Source: Phascolarctos cinereus (Eukaryota; Chordata; Mammalia; Diprotodontia; Phascolarctidae). Taken from it: a DNA stretch of 64,000 nucleotides. A model generated the notes under the pieces. That model was not told the origin of the DNA. It searched no databases and saw only the letters and a program-made list of their open reading frames with translations. The stretch spans positions 62,001 to 126,000 of the forward strand of contig NW_018344160.1 in NCBI RefSeq assembly GCF_002099425.1. The letters run 5' to 3'. The first letter of the stretch is position 1; the number at the start of each line of letters is the position of its first letter. Positions 46,285 to 58,232 of the stretch are shown in pieces. The position numbers and the translations under genes are program-made.

Positions 46285-47120
46285 TATAATTACTTTTTAT
46301 TGGCTAAGAAATAGAGTGGTGTATCAGTGGAATAGATTAGGTATGCAAGGAACAGTACTTAATTACCATAGTAATCTACTATTTGATAAATCCAAAGACT
46401 CCATCTTCTGGGATAAGAAATCACTATTTAGCAAAAACTGCTGGGAAAACTGGAAAAATGTATGGCAGAAACTGGGCATAGACCAACATCTTACACCATA
46501 TACCAAGATAAAGTCAAAATGGATACATGATTTAGATAAAGGCATATACCATCACCAAAATAGAAGCACAAGGAATAGTTTACCTTTCAGATCTATGGAG
46601 AAGAGAAGAATCTATGACCAAACTGGGGGTAGAAAATATTATGAAATACAAAATAGACAATTTGGATTAAATTGAATTGAAAAGTTTTTGCACAGTTAAA
46701 GCCAATGAGTGCAAGATTGGGAGGGAAACAGAAAACTGGGGAATAATTTTTACAATCAGTGTCTCTAATAAAGGCCTCATTTCTAAAATATGTAAAGAAG
46801 TGAGTCAAAATTACAACAATATAAGTCATTCTCCAACTGATAAATGTCAAAGTTTATGAACAGGCAGTTCTCAGAGGAATAAACTAAAGCTGTCTATAGT
46901 CATATGATAAAATGTTCTAAATCACTATTGATTAAAGAAATGCAAAATAAAATGACTCTGAGTTACCACATTATAGCTATCAGATTGACTAACATGACAA
47001 AACAGGACAATGTTAAATGCTGGGGAATGGAAAACTAATACATAATTGGTAGAGTTGTGTTGTTGGTAGAGATGAGTTGTTGAGAATGAAGGAGTAGTGG
47101 AGTTCTACAAAGATTTTGAT
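46285..47120 (+). mobile_element. L1 ORF2 C-terminal fragment, sense
   Basis: An open stretch at 46300-46675 encodes the L1 ORF2 C-terminal region: 'NRVVYQWNRLGMQG', 'LLFDKSKDSIFWDKKSLFSK', 'CWENWKNVWQKLGIDQHLT', 'SKWIHDLDKGIYH'. The frame then shifts and continues to about 47070. 5'-truncated; the 3'UTR is missing. An (AC)n run (47144-47174) follows. Confidence 0.85.
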
Positions 47121-47141
47121 AAGATTCTCCAGATCAAATCA

Positions 47142-47143
<2 letters not shown>

Positions 47144-47174
<31 letters not shown>
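47144..47174. repeat. (AC)n microsatellite
   Basis: AC dinucleotide run after the L1 fragment. Confidence 0.95.
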
Positions 47175-47179
<5 letters not shown>

Positions 47180-49943
47180 AAACACACAAACATGCCTCAT
47201 AAAAAGACTAGTCAATATATCATTTATAGATAGTTAATGACTTTATTGTGGTAAAAGTGAGTATAATAAAGAATGATGAAAAATGTGTAAGGAAAAATAA
47301 GAAATGTAAGGCAAAAAACATGAAAATTATCCAGAAACTTATATTTATATGTCCACTTTTGTAAAGTGGAGATTCAGAGGACACTTAACAAGAACTTTTT
47401 TGTGAGCTGTATATTTTATTAATTTATTTTTAGTTTTCAACAATCACTTCCAAAAGCTTTTGAGTTTTCACTTTTCTTCCCCTCTCTCCCCAGAACCCTC
47501 CCCAAGACAGCATGAAATCTGATATAAACTCTACCTGTACCTTCCTATTAAACATATTTTCACATTAGTCGTGTTGTAAAGAAGAATTAGAACCCATGAG
47601 AGGAACCACAAGGAAGAAGAAACAAAACAAAAGAGAAAAAAAAACAGCAAATAGTATGCTTCAATCTGTATTCAAACTTCACAGTTCTTTCTCTGGATGT
47701 GGATAGCATTTTCCATCATGAAGCTTTTGGAGATGTCTTAGATCCTTGCATTGGTGAGAAGAACTGTCTGTCAAATTGAGTCATGACACAAAGTGGCTGT
47801 TACTGTGTACAACGTTTTCCTGGTTTTGCTCACTTCACTCAGCACCAGTCCATACGTGCCTTCCTACGTTTTTCTGAAGTCAAACTGCTTATCATTTCTT
47901 ATAGCACAAGAGGATTCCATTACATTCATATATCACAACTTGTTCAGCCATTCCCCAATTAATGGGCATTCCCTCAATTTCCAATTCTTTGCCACCACAG
48001 AAGGAGCTGCTATAAATATTTTTGTACATGTGGGTCCTTTTCTCATTTTTATGATCTCTTTGGTATAACGATGAAGAAGTGGTGTTGCTGGGTCAAAGGG
48101 TATGCACATTTTTATAGCTTTTGGTCATAGTTCCAAATTGCTCTCCAAAATGGTTGGATCATTTCACAACTCCACCAACAGTGCATTAGTTTTCCAATTT
48201 TCCCACATCTTCTCCAACATTTATAATTTTCCTTTTTTGTTATGTTAATCAATCTGATAGTTGTGATGTGGTACCTCAGAGCTGTTTTGATTCACCTTTC
48301 TCTAATCAAGTGATTTAGAACATTTTTTCATGTGACTATAGATAGCCCTAATTTCTTCATTTGAAAACTTCCTGTTCATATTCTTTGAACATTTAGCAAT
48401 TGGGGAATGGCTTGTAATGTTATAAATTTGACTTAGTTCTTTATATATTTTAGAAATGAGATCCTTGTCAGAGACACTGATTGTAAAAATTCTTTCCCAG
48501 TTTTATGCTTCCCTCCTAAAGTTAGTTGTGTTTGTTTTGTTTGTGCAAAAGTTTTCAATTTAATGTAATTAAAACTATCCAATTTGCATTTTATGATGTT
48601 TTCTAACTCTGGTTTGGTAATGAATTTTTCTATTCTCCATAAATCTGACAGGGAAACTACTCCTTGCTCTAACAGTTTACTTATAATATCAGTCTTTGTA
48701 TCTAAATTATGTACTTTGTTTTTGTATATGATGTAAGATACTGTTCTACGCCTAGTTTCTGCCATACTCTTTTCCACTTTTCCCAGCAATTTTTACCAAA
48801 TAATAATTTCTTATCCAAAAAGCTCGGTACTTTGGGTTTATCAAACAGTTGGCTACCAGAGATACTGACTACAGTGTTTTGTGTATATAACCTATTGCAT
48901 TGGTCCTCCACTCCATTTCTTAGCAGTACCAAGTAGTTTTGTTGATTGCTACTTTGTAATACAATTTAAGATCTGTTATGGCTAAGCCACCTTCCATGGG
49001 ATTTCTTTTCATTACTTCCTTTGATATTCTGGACCTTTTGTTCTTCCAAATTAATCTTGCTATTTTTTCTAACTCTATGAAATTATTTTTTGGTGGTTTG
49101 ATTGGTATGGAACTGAATAAGTATATTTCCTCAGGAGAGAATTGTCATTTTTATCATATTAGCTTGGCTCACCAATGAGCAACTGGTGTTTTTCCAATTG
49201 TTTAGATCTGACTTTTTTCTATGAAAGTGTTTTGTAATTGTATTCGTATAGCGCCTGGGTTTGTTTTGGGATGTAGACTCCTAAATATTTCTAACATGTC
49301 AACAGCAGCTTGAAATGGAATTTCTCTGTCTATCTCTTGATGTTGAGCTCTGTTGGTAGTATATAAAAATGCTGATTATTTATCTGGGTTTATTTTATAT
49401 ACTGCCAGTTTGCTAAAGTTGTTTATTATTTCAAGTAGTTTTTTATTTTTATCTAGGTTTCTCTAAGCATATCATGATATTATCTGCAAAGAGTGATACC
49501 TTTGTTTCTTCTTTGCCAATTCTAATAACTTCAGTTTCTTTTTCTTCTCTTATTGGTAAAGTTAATGTTGCTAGTACCATATTAAACAACAGTGGTGATA
49601 ATGAACATCCATGTTTCAACCATGGTGTTATTGGGAATCCTTCTAGCTTATTCCCATTACTATATATTGTTGTTGAAGGTTTTAAGCAGATGCCACTAAT
49701 CATTTTAAGCAAGACTCCATTCATTCCTATGCTCTTTGTTTTTAGTAGGAATGGATGTTGTATTTTGTCAAAAGCTTTTTCTGCATTGATTGAAATAATC
49801 ATGGGGTTTCTGTTAGTTTTGTTGTTGATATGGTGAATTATGCTGATAGCTTTCCTAATATTGAATCAGCCCTGATTTCCTGGTATAAATCCTATCTTGT
49901 TGTAGTGTATTATTCTCATGATAAATTATTGTCATCTTTTTGT

Positions 49944-50809
49944 TAATATTTTCTTTTTTGTTTTTATTTCACCATTTCTTTTTTATTTTTATTTTTTGCC
50001 ATTTTATTTTATTTTATATATTTTTTAGTTTTCAATATTCACTTCCACAATATTTTTAGTTCCAAATTTTCACCCCATCTCACCCCTCCCCCCAACCCAA
50101 GATGGCATGCATTCTGAATATCCCTTCCCCTAGTCTGTCTTCTCTTCTGTCTCTCCCCCTTTCTCTTATCCCCTTCCCCTTCTATTTTCCTGTAGGGCAG
50201 GATGGATTTCTGTACCCATTTCCTGTCTTTCTTATTTCTCAGTTGCATGTGAAAACATTTTTTTAAACATATGTTTTAAAACTTTAGGTTTCAAATCTTC
50301 TCCCTTCATCCCTCCCCACCCACCCTCATTGACAAGGCAAGCAACTCAACATAGGTTATACATGTGCAGTTATGCAAAACCCTTCCATAGTTGACATGTT
50401 GTGAAAAACTAACTCTATTTCCCTTAATCCTACCCTATCCCCATTTATTCTATTCTTTCTTTTGACCCTGTCTCTCCTCAGAAGTATTTACTTCTGATTA
50501 CATCATCCCCCTTCTCTCTTCTCCCCTTCTCCCCCTGTTTTCCTGTAAGGTAAGACAGATTTCCATACCCAATTGAATGTGTATGTTGTTTCTACCATAA
50601 GCCAAATCCTACAAGGGTAAGATTCACTCATTCTCTCTCACCTTCCCCCATTTCCCCTCCACTGTAAGAGACTTTTCTTTTCTGTTTTTTTGTGAGAAAA
50701 TTTACCCCATTCTACCTCTCCCTTTCTTCTTCTGTGAGTATAATCATCCCTCATCCCTTAATTTTATTCTCCAGATATAACCCCTTAATCTTCAACTCAC
50801 CCAGTGCCT

Positions 50810-50883
<74 letters not shown>

Positions 50884-50896
50884 CATCCATCCCTCC

Positions 50897-50955
<59 letters not shown>

Positions 50956-51060
50956 CATCCATATAATTATTTTCCTCCAAGTACCCTAATACTGACAAAG
51001 GTCTCATGAGTTATAAATATCATCTTTCCATGCAGGAATGTAAAGAGTAATATTTTCTTT
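49944..51060 (-). mobile_element. Half-LINE fragment, copy 5, with 13-bp TSD
   Basis: Body 49957-51047 on the minus strand: 5'-truncated just after ORF1, spacer with a long TCTA run, the ORF2-deletion junction at about 50409 (GTTGTGAAAAACTAAC), 3'UTR modules A and B and the A-rich end. It is flanked by a perfect TAATATTTTCTTT at 49944-49956 and 51048-51060. The host L1 ORF2 resumes in register after the second repeat. Confidence 0.9.
50811..50954. repeat. Long (TCTA)n microsatellite in half-LINE copy 5
   Basis: About 144 bases of TCTA units with a short TCCA interruption, the longest such run in the window, at the same relative place as in the other half-LINE copies. Confidence 0.95.
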
Positions 51061-52329
51061 AAAAACATTTTGCATCTTTATTCATTAGGGATATTAGTCT
51101 ATAAATTTCTTTCTTTCTTTTGAGTCTTTTCAATTTAGGTATCAGCAACAAATTTGTATCATAAAAAGATTTGGTAAGACTTCTTCTTTAACTATTTTCC
51201 CAAGTGGTCTATATAATACTGGAATTAATTGTTCTTTAAATATTTCATAGAATTTTCTTGTAAATCCATCTGGCTCCGGAAATTTTTATCCAAGGGAGTT
51301 CATTGATTAGTTGTTCAATTTCTTTTTCTGAGATGGGGTTAGTTAAGTATTTTACTTCATCTTCTATTAATCTGGTCAATTTATATTTTTGTAAATATGT
51401 ATCCATTTCACTAAGACTGTCAAATTTATTGGCATACAGTTGGGCAAAATGGTTCCCAATTATTGTTTTAATTTCCTCTTCATTGGTGGTGAATTTATTC
51501 TTTTCATTTTTGATGCTGGTATTTTAATTTTCCTCTTTCTTTTTTTAATTAAATTAACCAAAGAGTTATCTATTGTTTTTTCCCCCATAAAACCAACTCT
51601 TAGTTTTATTTAATTGTTCAATAGTTTTCTTAATTTCAATATTATTCATCTCTCCTTTGGTTTTCAATATTTAGAATGCGGTATTTAATTGGGTATTTTT
51701 AATTTGTTCTTTTTTTATTTTTTTAGTTGCATGCCCAATTCATTGATCTCCTCTTTCTCTATTTTATCCATGTATGCCTTTAGAGATGTAAAATTTCAAC
51801 TAAGAACCACTTTTTCAGCATTCCATAAGTTTTGGTACATTGTCTCCTTATTGTCATTCTATTGGATGAAGTTATTGATTGTTTCTACATTTTTTTTGAC
51901 TTATTCATTCCTTAAGATTAGATTATTTGTTTCTTATTAATTTTTAGTCTATCTTTCTGTGGACCATTGTTATATACAATTTTTATTGCATCATGATCTG
52001 AAAAGGATGCATTTAATATTTCTTTTTTTCTGATTTGGATTGTGAGGTTTTTATGCCCTAGTACATTGTCACTTTTTGTGTAAGTGTCATGTATTGCTGG
52101 GAAGAAAGTATATTCCTTTCTATCCCTATTCAATTTTCTCTGGAATTCTACCATGTCTAACTTTTCCAAAATTCTATTTACCACCTTAACTTCTTTCTTA
52201 TTTTGTGATTAGATTTATCTAGTTCAGAGAGGGGGAGGTTGAGCTGCCCTACTAATATGGTTTTGCTATCTATTTCTTCCTGTAACTCCATGAACTTCTC
52301 CTCTGAGAAATTGGATGCCATACCACTTG

Positions 52330-52333
<4 letters not shown>

Positions 52334-52378
<45 letters not shown>

Positions 52379-52410
52379 ATATATAAATATATATATGTAT
52401 ATATATATAT
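52334..52410. repeat. (TA)n microsatellite
   Basis: TA run inside L1 ORF2 endonuclease DNA; the corresponding ORF2 position encodes the start of 'IYAPSG'. Confidence 0.95.
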
Positions 52411-53097
52411 AGTAATGATATTACTTCATTGTCTGTGGTGCCTTTTAGGAGGATGTAGTTTCCTTCCTTAGCTTTTTTAGTTAGATCTATTTTTGCTTTT
52501 GCTTTGTCTGAGATCAAGATTGCTAGCCCTGCCTTATTTTTTTTTTACTTCAGCTGAAGCATAATACATTCTACCCTAGCCTTTTACCTTTACCTGTATG
52601 TATCCCTCTGTTTCAAATATGTTTCTTGTAAACAACATATTGTAAGATCATGGCACCTAATCCTTTCTGCTATTCATTTCCATTTTAGAGGAGAGTTCAT
52701 CCCATTCATATTCATAGTTATGATTACTGTCTGTGTCTTTCCCTCCTTCTGGTTCCCTTCTCCCCCAGTTCTGCCAGGGCCCTCCAGCTGACCTAAGTTG
52801 TCTCTGGTGTCTATTTGCTGAGATGACTGGAATGCACCACTGCTGCTGATGATTCAGTCCCTCAAACCTGTGCTGGCTTTGCTCAGGCTGTTCCAGGCTG
52901 CCTCTACAAGCTGGTCACTCCTCTCGGAGGCAGGTGCAACAGACCTTTCCTGTCTACCTTTCAGGTTGTCTTTGGCTGGAAATCTGCCTCACTCTGTCTC
53001 TTTTGGTTTCTGCCACTCTAAGTTTGTTCAGAGTCACTTTTTAGAGGTATTTGAACACATTTGGGGGAGAGCTGAGATAAGTCTCTGCTTTCACTCT

Positions 53098-53107
53098 CCC
53101 ATCTTGG
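53098..53107 (-). promoter_or_regulatory. YY1-type site at L1 5' end
   Basis: CCAAGATGGG, ten to twenty bases inside the L1 5' end, equivalent to the half-LINE sites at 6936 and 22402. Confidence 0.45.
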
Positions 53108-53289
53108 CTCTGCCTCTAAGAACTTTTGTTTTAATGAGATGTAAATCTAGAAAGTATATGTTTACTCAGAATGTTTGCCAGTTGCAAGGCATATGCCAAT
53201 CATAGAAGAAAAATTATGTAATAATAATGAAGTTTACCAAATATTCCTAAATCTAGATAGACAGATGGATGGATGGCACGGAGGGAGGG

Positions 53290-53318
53290 AGAGAGGAAGG
53301 TAGATATACATACACATA

Positions 53319-53350
<32 letters not shown>

Positions 53351-53387
53351 CATATATATATATGTATATGTATATTGAGAGAGAGAC

Positions 53388-53420
<33 letters not shown>
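53290..53420. repeat. (TACA)n and (GA)n compound microsatellite
   Basis: TACA units (53303-53375) followed by GAGA units (53375-53420). Confidence 0.9.
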
Positions 53421-53428
<8 letters not shown>

Positions 53429-53520
53429 GAGTACTTACTATGTGACAGGCTAAGTGGTACGGGCACAAATAAAAGAATGGAAGTCTCTGTCCTCTAGTAG
53501 TGAATAGCAGAAGACAACAA
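53421..53520 (-). mobile_element. L2 3' end, antisense
   Basis: 'GAGTACTTACTATGTGACAGG' and 'AGTCTCTGTCCTCTAGTAG' resemble the antisense L2 terminus. Confidence 0.5.
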
Positions 53521-53955
53521 CTAAAAACAAAGTAAAAAAGATGCAGAAAGCTAGAAGGGCAGTCGGCATATATATGACTGAGAGCAAGATAAGGTCAAAA
53601 CTTACATATTAGAACTGAGGATGCTCAAACATATTAGTTACAAAGTTTCCTTAGTAAAAATCCAATCATTAGAAAGTGATCCATTGAACAATGCACAATG
53701 GAAAAATCAGGTGGTTGAAAAAAATATAATGCAAAGACCCAGTGAGTTAGAACAATTTTTGAAAGATCATATATACATCCAGAAAAGTTAATAGATAAAT
53801 ATATACAATACATTTGTAAATGCACATGACTTACCTTCTGGATCTCTGTCAAAATGTCTGGACATATCACAATAGATATTGATTAAGATTGCCATATATA
53901 TTGGGAGAGCAAATACTTAACATGTATGAAATATGAGCTCCTCTGGGTGGCTTTG
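53521..53955. other. No recognised feature
   Basis: No gene or repeat recognised. Confidence 0.45.
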
Positions 53956-53959
53956 TGAT

Positions 53960-54080
53960 CTGACTCATGTTGATGATATATTATTTTCCCTTCACATACT
54001 CTATATTCCAGTTTAACTGGCCTTTTGGTATTTACAGTTTCCTAAATTCATCTCCTACCTCTGTGATCACCCAACCTTGG
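53960..54080 (+). mobile_element. L2 fragment, sense
   Basis: 'ACTCTATATTCCAGTTTAACTGG' then 'CCTAAATTCATCTCCTACCTC' match an internal stretch of the L2 3' half. Confidence 0.45.
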
Positions 54081-54244
54081 AAAGAACACTTTCTTGCTTA
54101 GTGGATTTAATGAGATCATGCACCCATTTTAGTATCTGAGTGACACAAATGGTAGGCAATTAACGAAATATGTCAATTAAATGCCTATTTCTAGGGAGAT
54201 TGATATTTCAGCTGGTTTCAAATGGCCCTTAATATTTACTTTAT

Positions 54245-54560
54245 TTAAGTAATGCCCGCAGTGTAATGAGAGAGAAAAAACACACAAAGTATGTATGAAT
54301 AAGATATATGCAGGATAAATTGGAGATAATCAATACAGCTGTCAGTGGTATTAAGGGGAATCAGGAAAGGCTTCTTATAGAAGGCAATTTTTTTTTCTTT
54401 GGAGTTGAAGGAAGCTAGGAGGCAGCAATAAAAGTAAATGAAATCCTTAGAATCTGCAGATGGGATGTCTTGAACATGAATCAGCAGGGAGGCCAGTGTC
54501 ACTGGAACACAGAGTATATTTTTGGGAGTTTGTATGAAGAGAATACATGGAGATAAGAAA
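54245..54560 (-). mobile_element. L2 3' region, antisense
   Basis: 'AGGAAAGGCTTCTTATAGAAGG', 'GGCCAGTGTCACTGGAAC', 'GATATATGCAGGATAAATTGG' follow the antisense order of the marsupial L2 3' region. Confidence 0.55.
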
Positions 54561-55399
54561 GTGAAAAATAAAGGATTACACTACTACTAAGCCTTTAAAC
54601 ACTTTAAATTTATAATTAGAAAGAAAATGTTAGTCTCCAGTAGCCCACAATATTATGTTAACCTTTAAAGCAAAACTAAAAGCAACAAACACCACCCCAC
54701 AACAAAGCCTTAAAACAGAATAATTCTATAAAAGTACTGATGCGTTCCTTTAACATGTATGCCTGAAAATTCAAAAACAGAAAAAGACTATAAAATTATC
54801 ATAGTCTAGAGACAGGAAGAGAAATGAGTCATCATTCAATTATTATAAAAGGATAATAATTGTTCTAAGATATTATATCAAATTTATCATCTTACATAAA
54901 AAAAATCTTGTGGTGTAGAGGAAAAGTTGTGTTATATCCAACTGTTTTAAAGTATAAAAGAATGAAGACAGAGGCATTACTAAATTACAAGTAACTCTTT
55001 TCTAGGCCATCTGATTTTTCATTTATGTAAGTATCTTAAATGACTAAAACATAAAATCCCCATATTAATTGCGCTTCAGATACTATTTACAATGTCAATT
55101 ATGGAAGATCTGCCCAGTGCATATATAGGTGAATATCATCTTTAGTCATAGTCTAAGTACTTAAATGCCCCATAGCTTTTTTTCATATTATTTCAAGATG
55201 TCTAAGAAAGGAAAGGTGAATATTAGCCATCAAAATTGTTATTCATCAGTACAATTCAAATATTTGTTGAAGATGTTGAAGGAATTAAAGAAGATCATAA
55301 TGAATTTAATTTTACTAAATTTGTCCTTAAAAGTCAAATTGTACTTAACGCAAGAGATCTTAGTTCAGAACTGTTTCATTACCTGAGGTTGTGCAATCA
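54561..55399. other. No recognised feature
   Basis: AT-rich unique-looking DNA. A 73-codon frame at 55165 lacks any domain signature and is probably chance. Confidence 0.45.
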
Positions 55400-55433
55400 T
55401 TCTCTCTCTCCTCCCTCCTCTCCTTTCTTTCTC

Positions 55434-55470
<37 letters not shown>

Positions 55471-55472
55471 GG
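55400..55472. repeat. (CT)n microsatellite
   Basis: CT-rich run with CTGTCTCTGT interruptions. Confidence 0.9.
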
Positions 55473-55776
55473 CCTACATAAATAGAACTTCTTGTAATCA
55501 GTATTCAATGGAAACAAATTAGTAAATACCATCCAATTGCACAGTAACATTATTCTGCACCATTCATTAGTTCACGTGTCTTCCTATTTGCCTTTTATCA
55601 GTATTGCTGAGAGTAATGTAGGCAAGAACTACTCTTTGTTCCTATCTCTGTGTGCCTCTTTTCTCTCTCTTTCTCAAACATGTATAGGATTGCTCAATAT
55701 AATTTTACTTTCAAATCTACACAATAGGTGAAAATTTGTTCAATATCCATAAAGTTCCTCACATCATAACTTCTTT

Positions 55777-55955
55777 AAGAAACTTGGTTTATGGGGCAGC
55801 TAGGTGGCTCAGTGGATAGAGCACTGGCTGTAAAGTCAGGAGGACTTGAGTTCAAATCCGGCCTCAGACCCAACACTTGACATTTACTAGCTGTGTGATC
55901 CTGTGCAAGTCACTTAACCCCAATTTCCCCCCCCCAGAGAAAGAAACTTGGTTTA
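55777..55955 (+). mobile_element. Young tRNA-derived SINE with perfect 15-bp TSD
   Basis: Body 55792-55940: GGGGCAGCTAGGTGGCTCAG head, A-box TGGCTCAGTGG (55805-55815), B-box GTTCAAATCC (55850-55859), CACTTAACCCCAATTT tail, then a short C-rich/A-rich end. The flanking repeat AAGAAACTTGGTTTA is perfect (55777-55791 and 55941-55955). The intact Pol III boxes and TSD mark it as among the youngest insertions here. Confidence 0.95.
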
Positions 55956-56179
55956 ATTATTTTTAAAAAGTCTTTAAAAACTTCCATTTTAACTCAACTG
56001 GAAGGAAAGAATATTTACTGAAGCTTATTCCTGCTTCCATTGATCCTTACTATAAGAAGAGAGTTTACATTTTTTTTGCCTATTCCCTTTTTCACTCTAT
56101 TCACATCAGTTAAGTAGTACACCATTGTTCAGGTTTTTCCCATTTCTATTTTCCATGTATTTTTTTGTACCAGAAATCA

Positions 56180-56315
56180 AATTATATATACATATACATA
56201 CATATGTATATATATATATATATATGTGTATGTGTGTGTGTGTGTGTGTGTATATATGTTTGTGTGTGTGTGTGTATATATATATATATCTCCCCACATA
56301 TATGTGTGTGTATAT
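56180..56315. repeat. (TA)n/(TG)n compound microsatellite
   Basis: Alternating TATA and TGTG blocks; produces overlapping spurious frames on both strands. Confidence 0.95.
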
Positions 56316-56925
56316 TTCTGACAAAGAACCTCTTTGACTTCCTTTACTTCATACCCAATGTCTATCCAGAGATGGTTGACTGAAATCACTAGTGAAACAC
56401 CTAAAGAAGAGATGTATTGAAACTCAACATATCAATGAAAGAGTAATAAAAATTATGAACTTGTATCCAAATGTCAACCTTGAAGATAGACTATTTGAAA
56501 AACTTTAACCAGTCTTCAGTACATAAGCCATCCTGAGGGAAAATTGGGAAGTAGATGAAGTTTGACTTTAGTGATTTTTGATTTCCCTTTTCTTCTTTTC
56601 CTTCTTTGATTTGAGAGGCTTTCTCCTTCCAATGTCAAATTCAAGGACATTTAGCCATCCCCTGTAGAGTCACATGTGGTCCTTCCTCTCTGCTAGTATA
56701 CTCATGATTATTTGAAATGTGATGTTACTTTTGGGCATATAACATATCTGTATTTCAATAGAGGATTTCTAGCTTTTCCTAGATTCGATATTGTTAGAAC
56801 TAGAAGAAAACTCAGAGATCATCTAGAACAAACCAGCCCATTTATAAAAAGTCCTGGAACATCCAATGATTATGATTAAATGGTTATTTGTTTTATCAGT
56901 TTCTTCTCTATTTTTCATGTGATGG
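56316..56925. other. No recognised feature
   Basis: No gene or repeat recognised. Confidence 0.45.
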
Positions 56926-56929
56926 CTAT

Positions 56930-57015
56930 TAGAGAGGCAAAATAGTGTAAAGGAAAATGGAAAGAGCACTGATTCTAGAGGCAGAGTACCCAGGTTCAAA
57001 TTCTACAAGAGATAC
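56930..57015 (+). mobile_element. MIR/THER SINE head fragment
   Basis: 'AGAGCACTGATTCTAGAGGCAG' and 'CCCAGGTTCAAATTCTAC' are the CORE-SINE head; a purine-rich run (57020-57120, GACAGAGA units) replaces the rest. Confidence 0.65.
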
Positions 57016-57019
57016 AGGT

Positions 57020-57120
57020 GGAGGTGTATGGGGAGACAGAGAGACAGCAACAGAGAAACAAAGACAGAGAGAAAGAAACAGACAGAGAGACAAAAAGATA
57101 GCAAGAAAGAGATAGACAGT
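57020..57120. repeat. Polypurine (GACAGA)n-type tract
   Basis: About 100 bases of A/G-rich GACAGAGA-like units on the plus strand. Confidence 0.8.
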
Positions 57121-58232
57121 GATCTGGTGATCAACCTTCCTCTGTCAAGCCTTTGTAAATTTCACTATACAATTGCTTTGACAGTACAGCATAATATGCA
57201 AACAGGAACTATGAATTTAGGGGGCAATTATGACTGAGATGCTTTCCTGGGCTCCTGAACCCACCACCATAACCAAATGATACAGGCTTAAAAATGAGGT
57301 AAGTAGTTATTTCCCTTCATCTTTACTACTCTGAGTGGCTTCCTATTTAAAATTTATAAATGAGAGATATTAGCATAAAGAAATTATTTTATAATACAGA
57401 AATATTCAGTGAACATGATGAGGGTCCTGGCAATGATTGTTCACCATATACACAGCTGTAAAGAAGAACAGACAGACATACGCAAAGTGTGTATGTGCTC
57501 CCTCTTTCCCTATTTTGCTCTGTTTCTTGTACTTAGAAGACATTCATAGTATACGCCTGGGAATTGGAGTCTTTCAAATGGAACATAGAAACAAAACATT
57601 ATTCCCACTGTGTCCCAGTTGCTTTTATTTTACTTAGTTTTCATCTTCTTTGTTTTACTCTCTGCAATACTGTACTTTGAAAGAAAAACTAAAGCTTCAT
57701 ATTTAACATATACATTTTTAAAGGGAAAAGACGTTTTAACAGAAATTGTGTCCTTAAGTCCCTGAAAAATGTATCTCTATCTTTCAATTCACTAAACTAG
57801 ATGCTAGATGAATTTCTAAAGGCATTGGACAGATGATCAATAAACAAACAATTATTTACTAAGCTCTTACCATGTGCCATGAACTGTTTGAATGTGCACA
57901 CGCATACACTACCCCTTCCCCCACACACAGAAAGGTGAAATAATACTAAAAACCTTCTAGGATGCACAAAACAAAAGAAAAAGTAAACACCCATAGAGAG
58001 ATTGAGGAAAAATAACAAATTTTTTCAGTCCTAAAAGACGTTAACATTCAAATTCCCCCATATGAAAGAGTTAAATTCTACAACTACTTGCTTAACCTTT
58101 GCCTACAAATTAGTAATGTGCACTGACCAAAGCATAAAATATTAAAGACTTAAAATGATATTTATGCACTATATGTGTGTGTTTATATGTGTAGTGCAGA
58201 TACAACAAGACACTCCTTTTTTCCATATCCCC

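Larger units (their letters stand above)
48430..52740 (-). pseudogene. L1 ORF2 (endonuclease-reverse transcriptase) remnant
   Basis: ORF2p nicks the target and reverse-transcribes L1 RNA. Visible pieces from N to C: endonuclease (52700-52250), linker and fingers (52180-51060), palm with FADN in place of the catalytic FADD (49449-49802), and the C-terminal region (48433-48932: VLLRNGVEDQCNRLYTQN, CWEKWKRVWQKLGVEQ, KFITKPELENIIKCK). The FADN change, multiple frameshifts and an inserted half-LINE abolish activity. Confidence 0.8.
47405..53116 (-). mobile_element. Antisense L1 with 5' end and ORF2 but no ORF1
   Basis: Reads on the minus strand from 53116 (GGCAGAGCCAAGATGGGAGAG, the intact L1 5' end) through about 370 bp of 5'UTR, then directly into the ORF2 start (about 52740, TAATCATAACTATGAATATG; NGMNSPLK). 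It continues with the endonuclease domain (DLTICCLQET; ISDKAKAKIDLTKKAKEGNYILLKGT), RT (e.g. 49449-49802: MIISINAEKAFDKIQHPF, LKHGCSLSPLLFNMVLATL, LFADN), the C-terminal part and the 3'UTR to 47405. The rest of the 5'UTR, all of ORF1 and most of the inter-ORF spacer are absent. A half-LINE fragment (49957-51047) and a (TA)n run interrupt it. Several frame changes: non-functional. Confidence 0.85.

Noticed and set aside
46285-46675. Functional gene in the 144-codon frame
   Set aside because: It is the C-terminal part of L1 ORF2 in a 5'-truncated, frame-broken copy.
50811-50954. CRISPR-like array
   Set aside because: A uniform 4-bp repeat, no spacers; a microsatellite in a vertebrate genome.
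50692-51009. Open frames rich in YLSI repeats
   Set aside because: Direct translation of a (TCTA)n microsatellite in a half-LINE spacer.
55792-55865. tRNA gene
   Set aside because: The tRNA-like A and B boxes belong to the head of a SINE with a 3' extension and TSD; no proper cloverleaf was evident.
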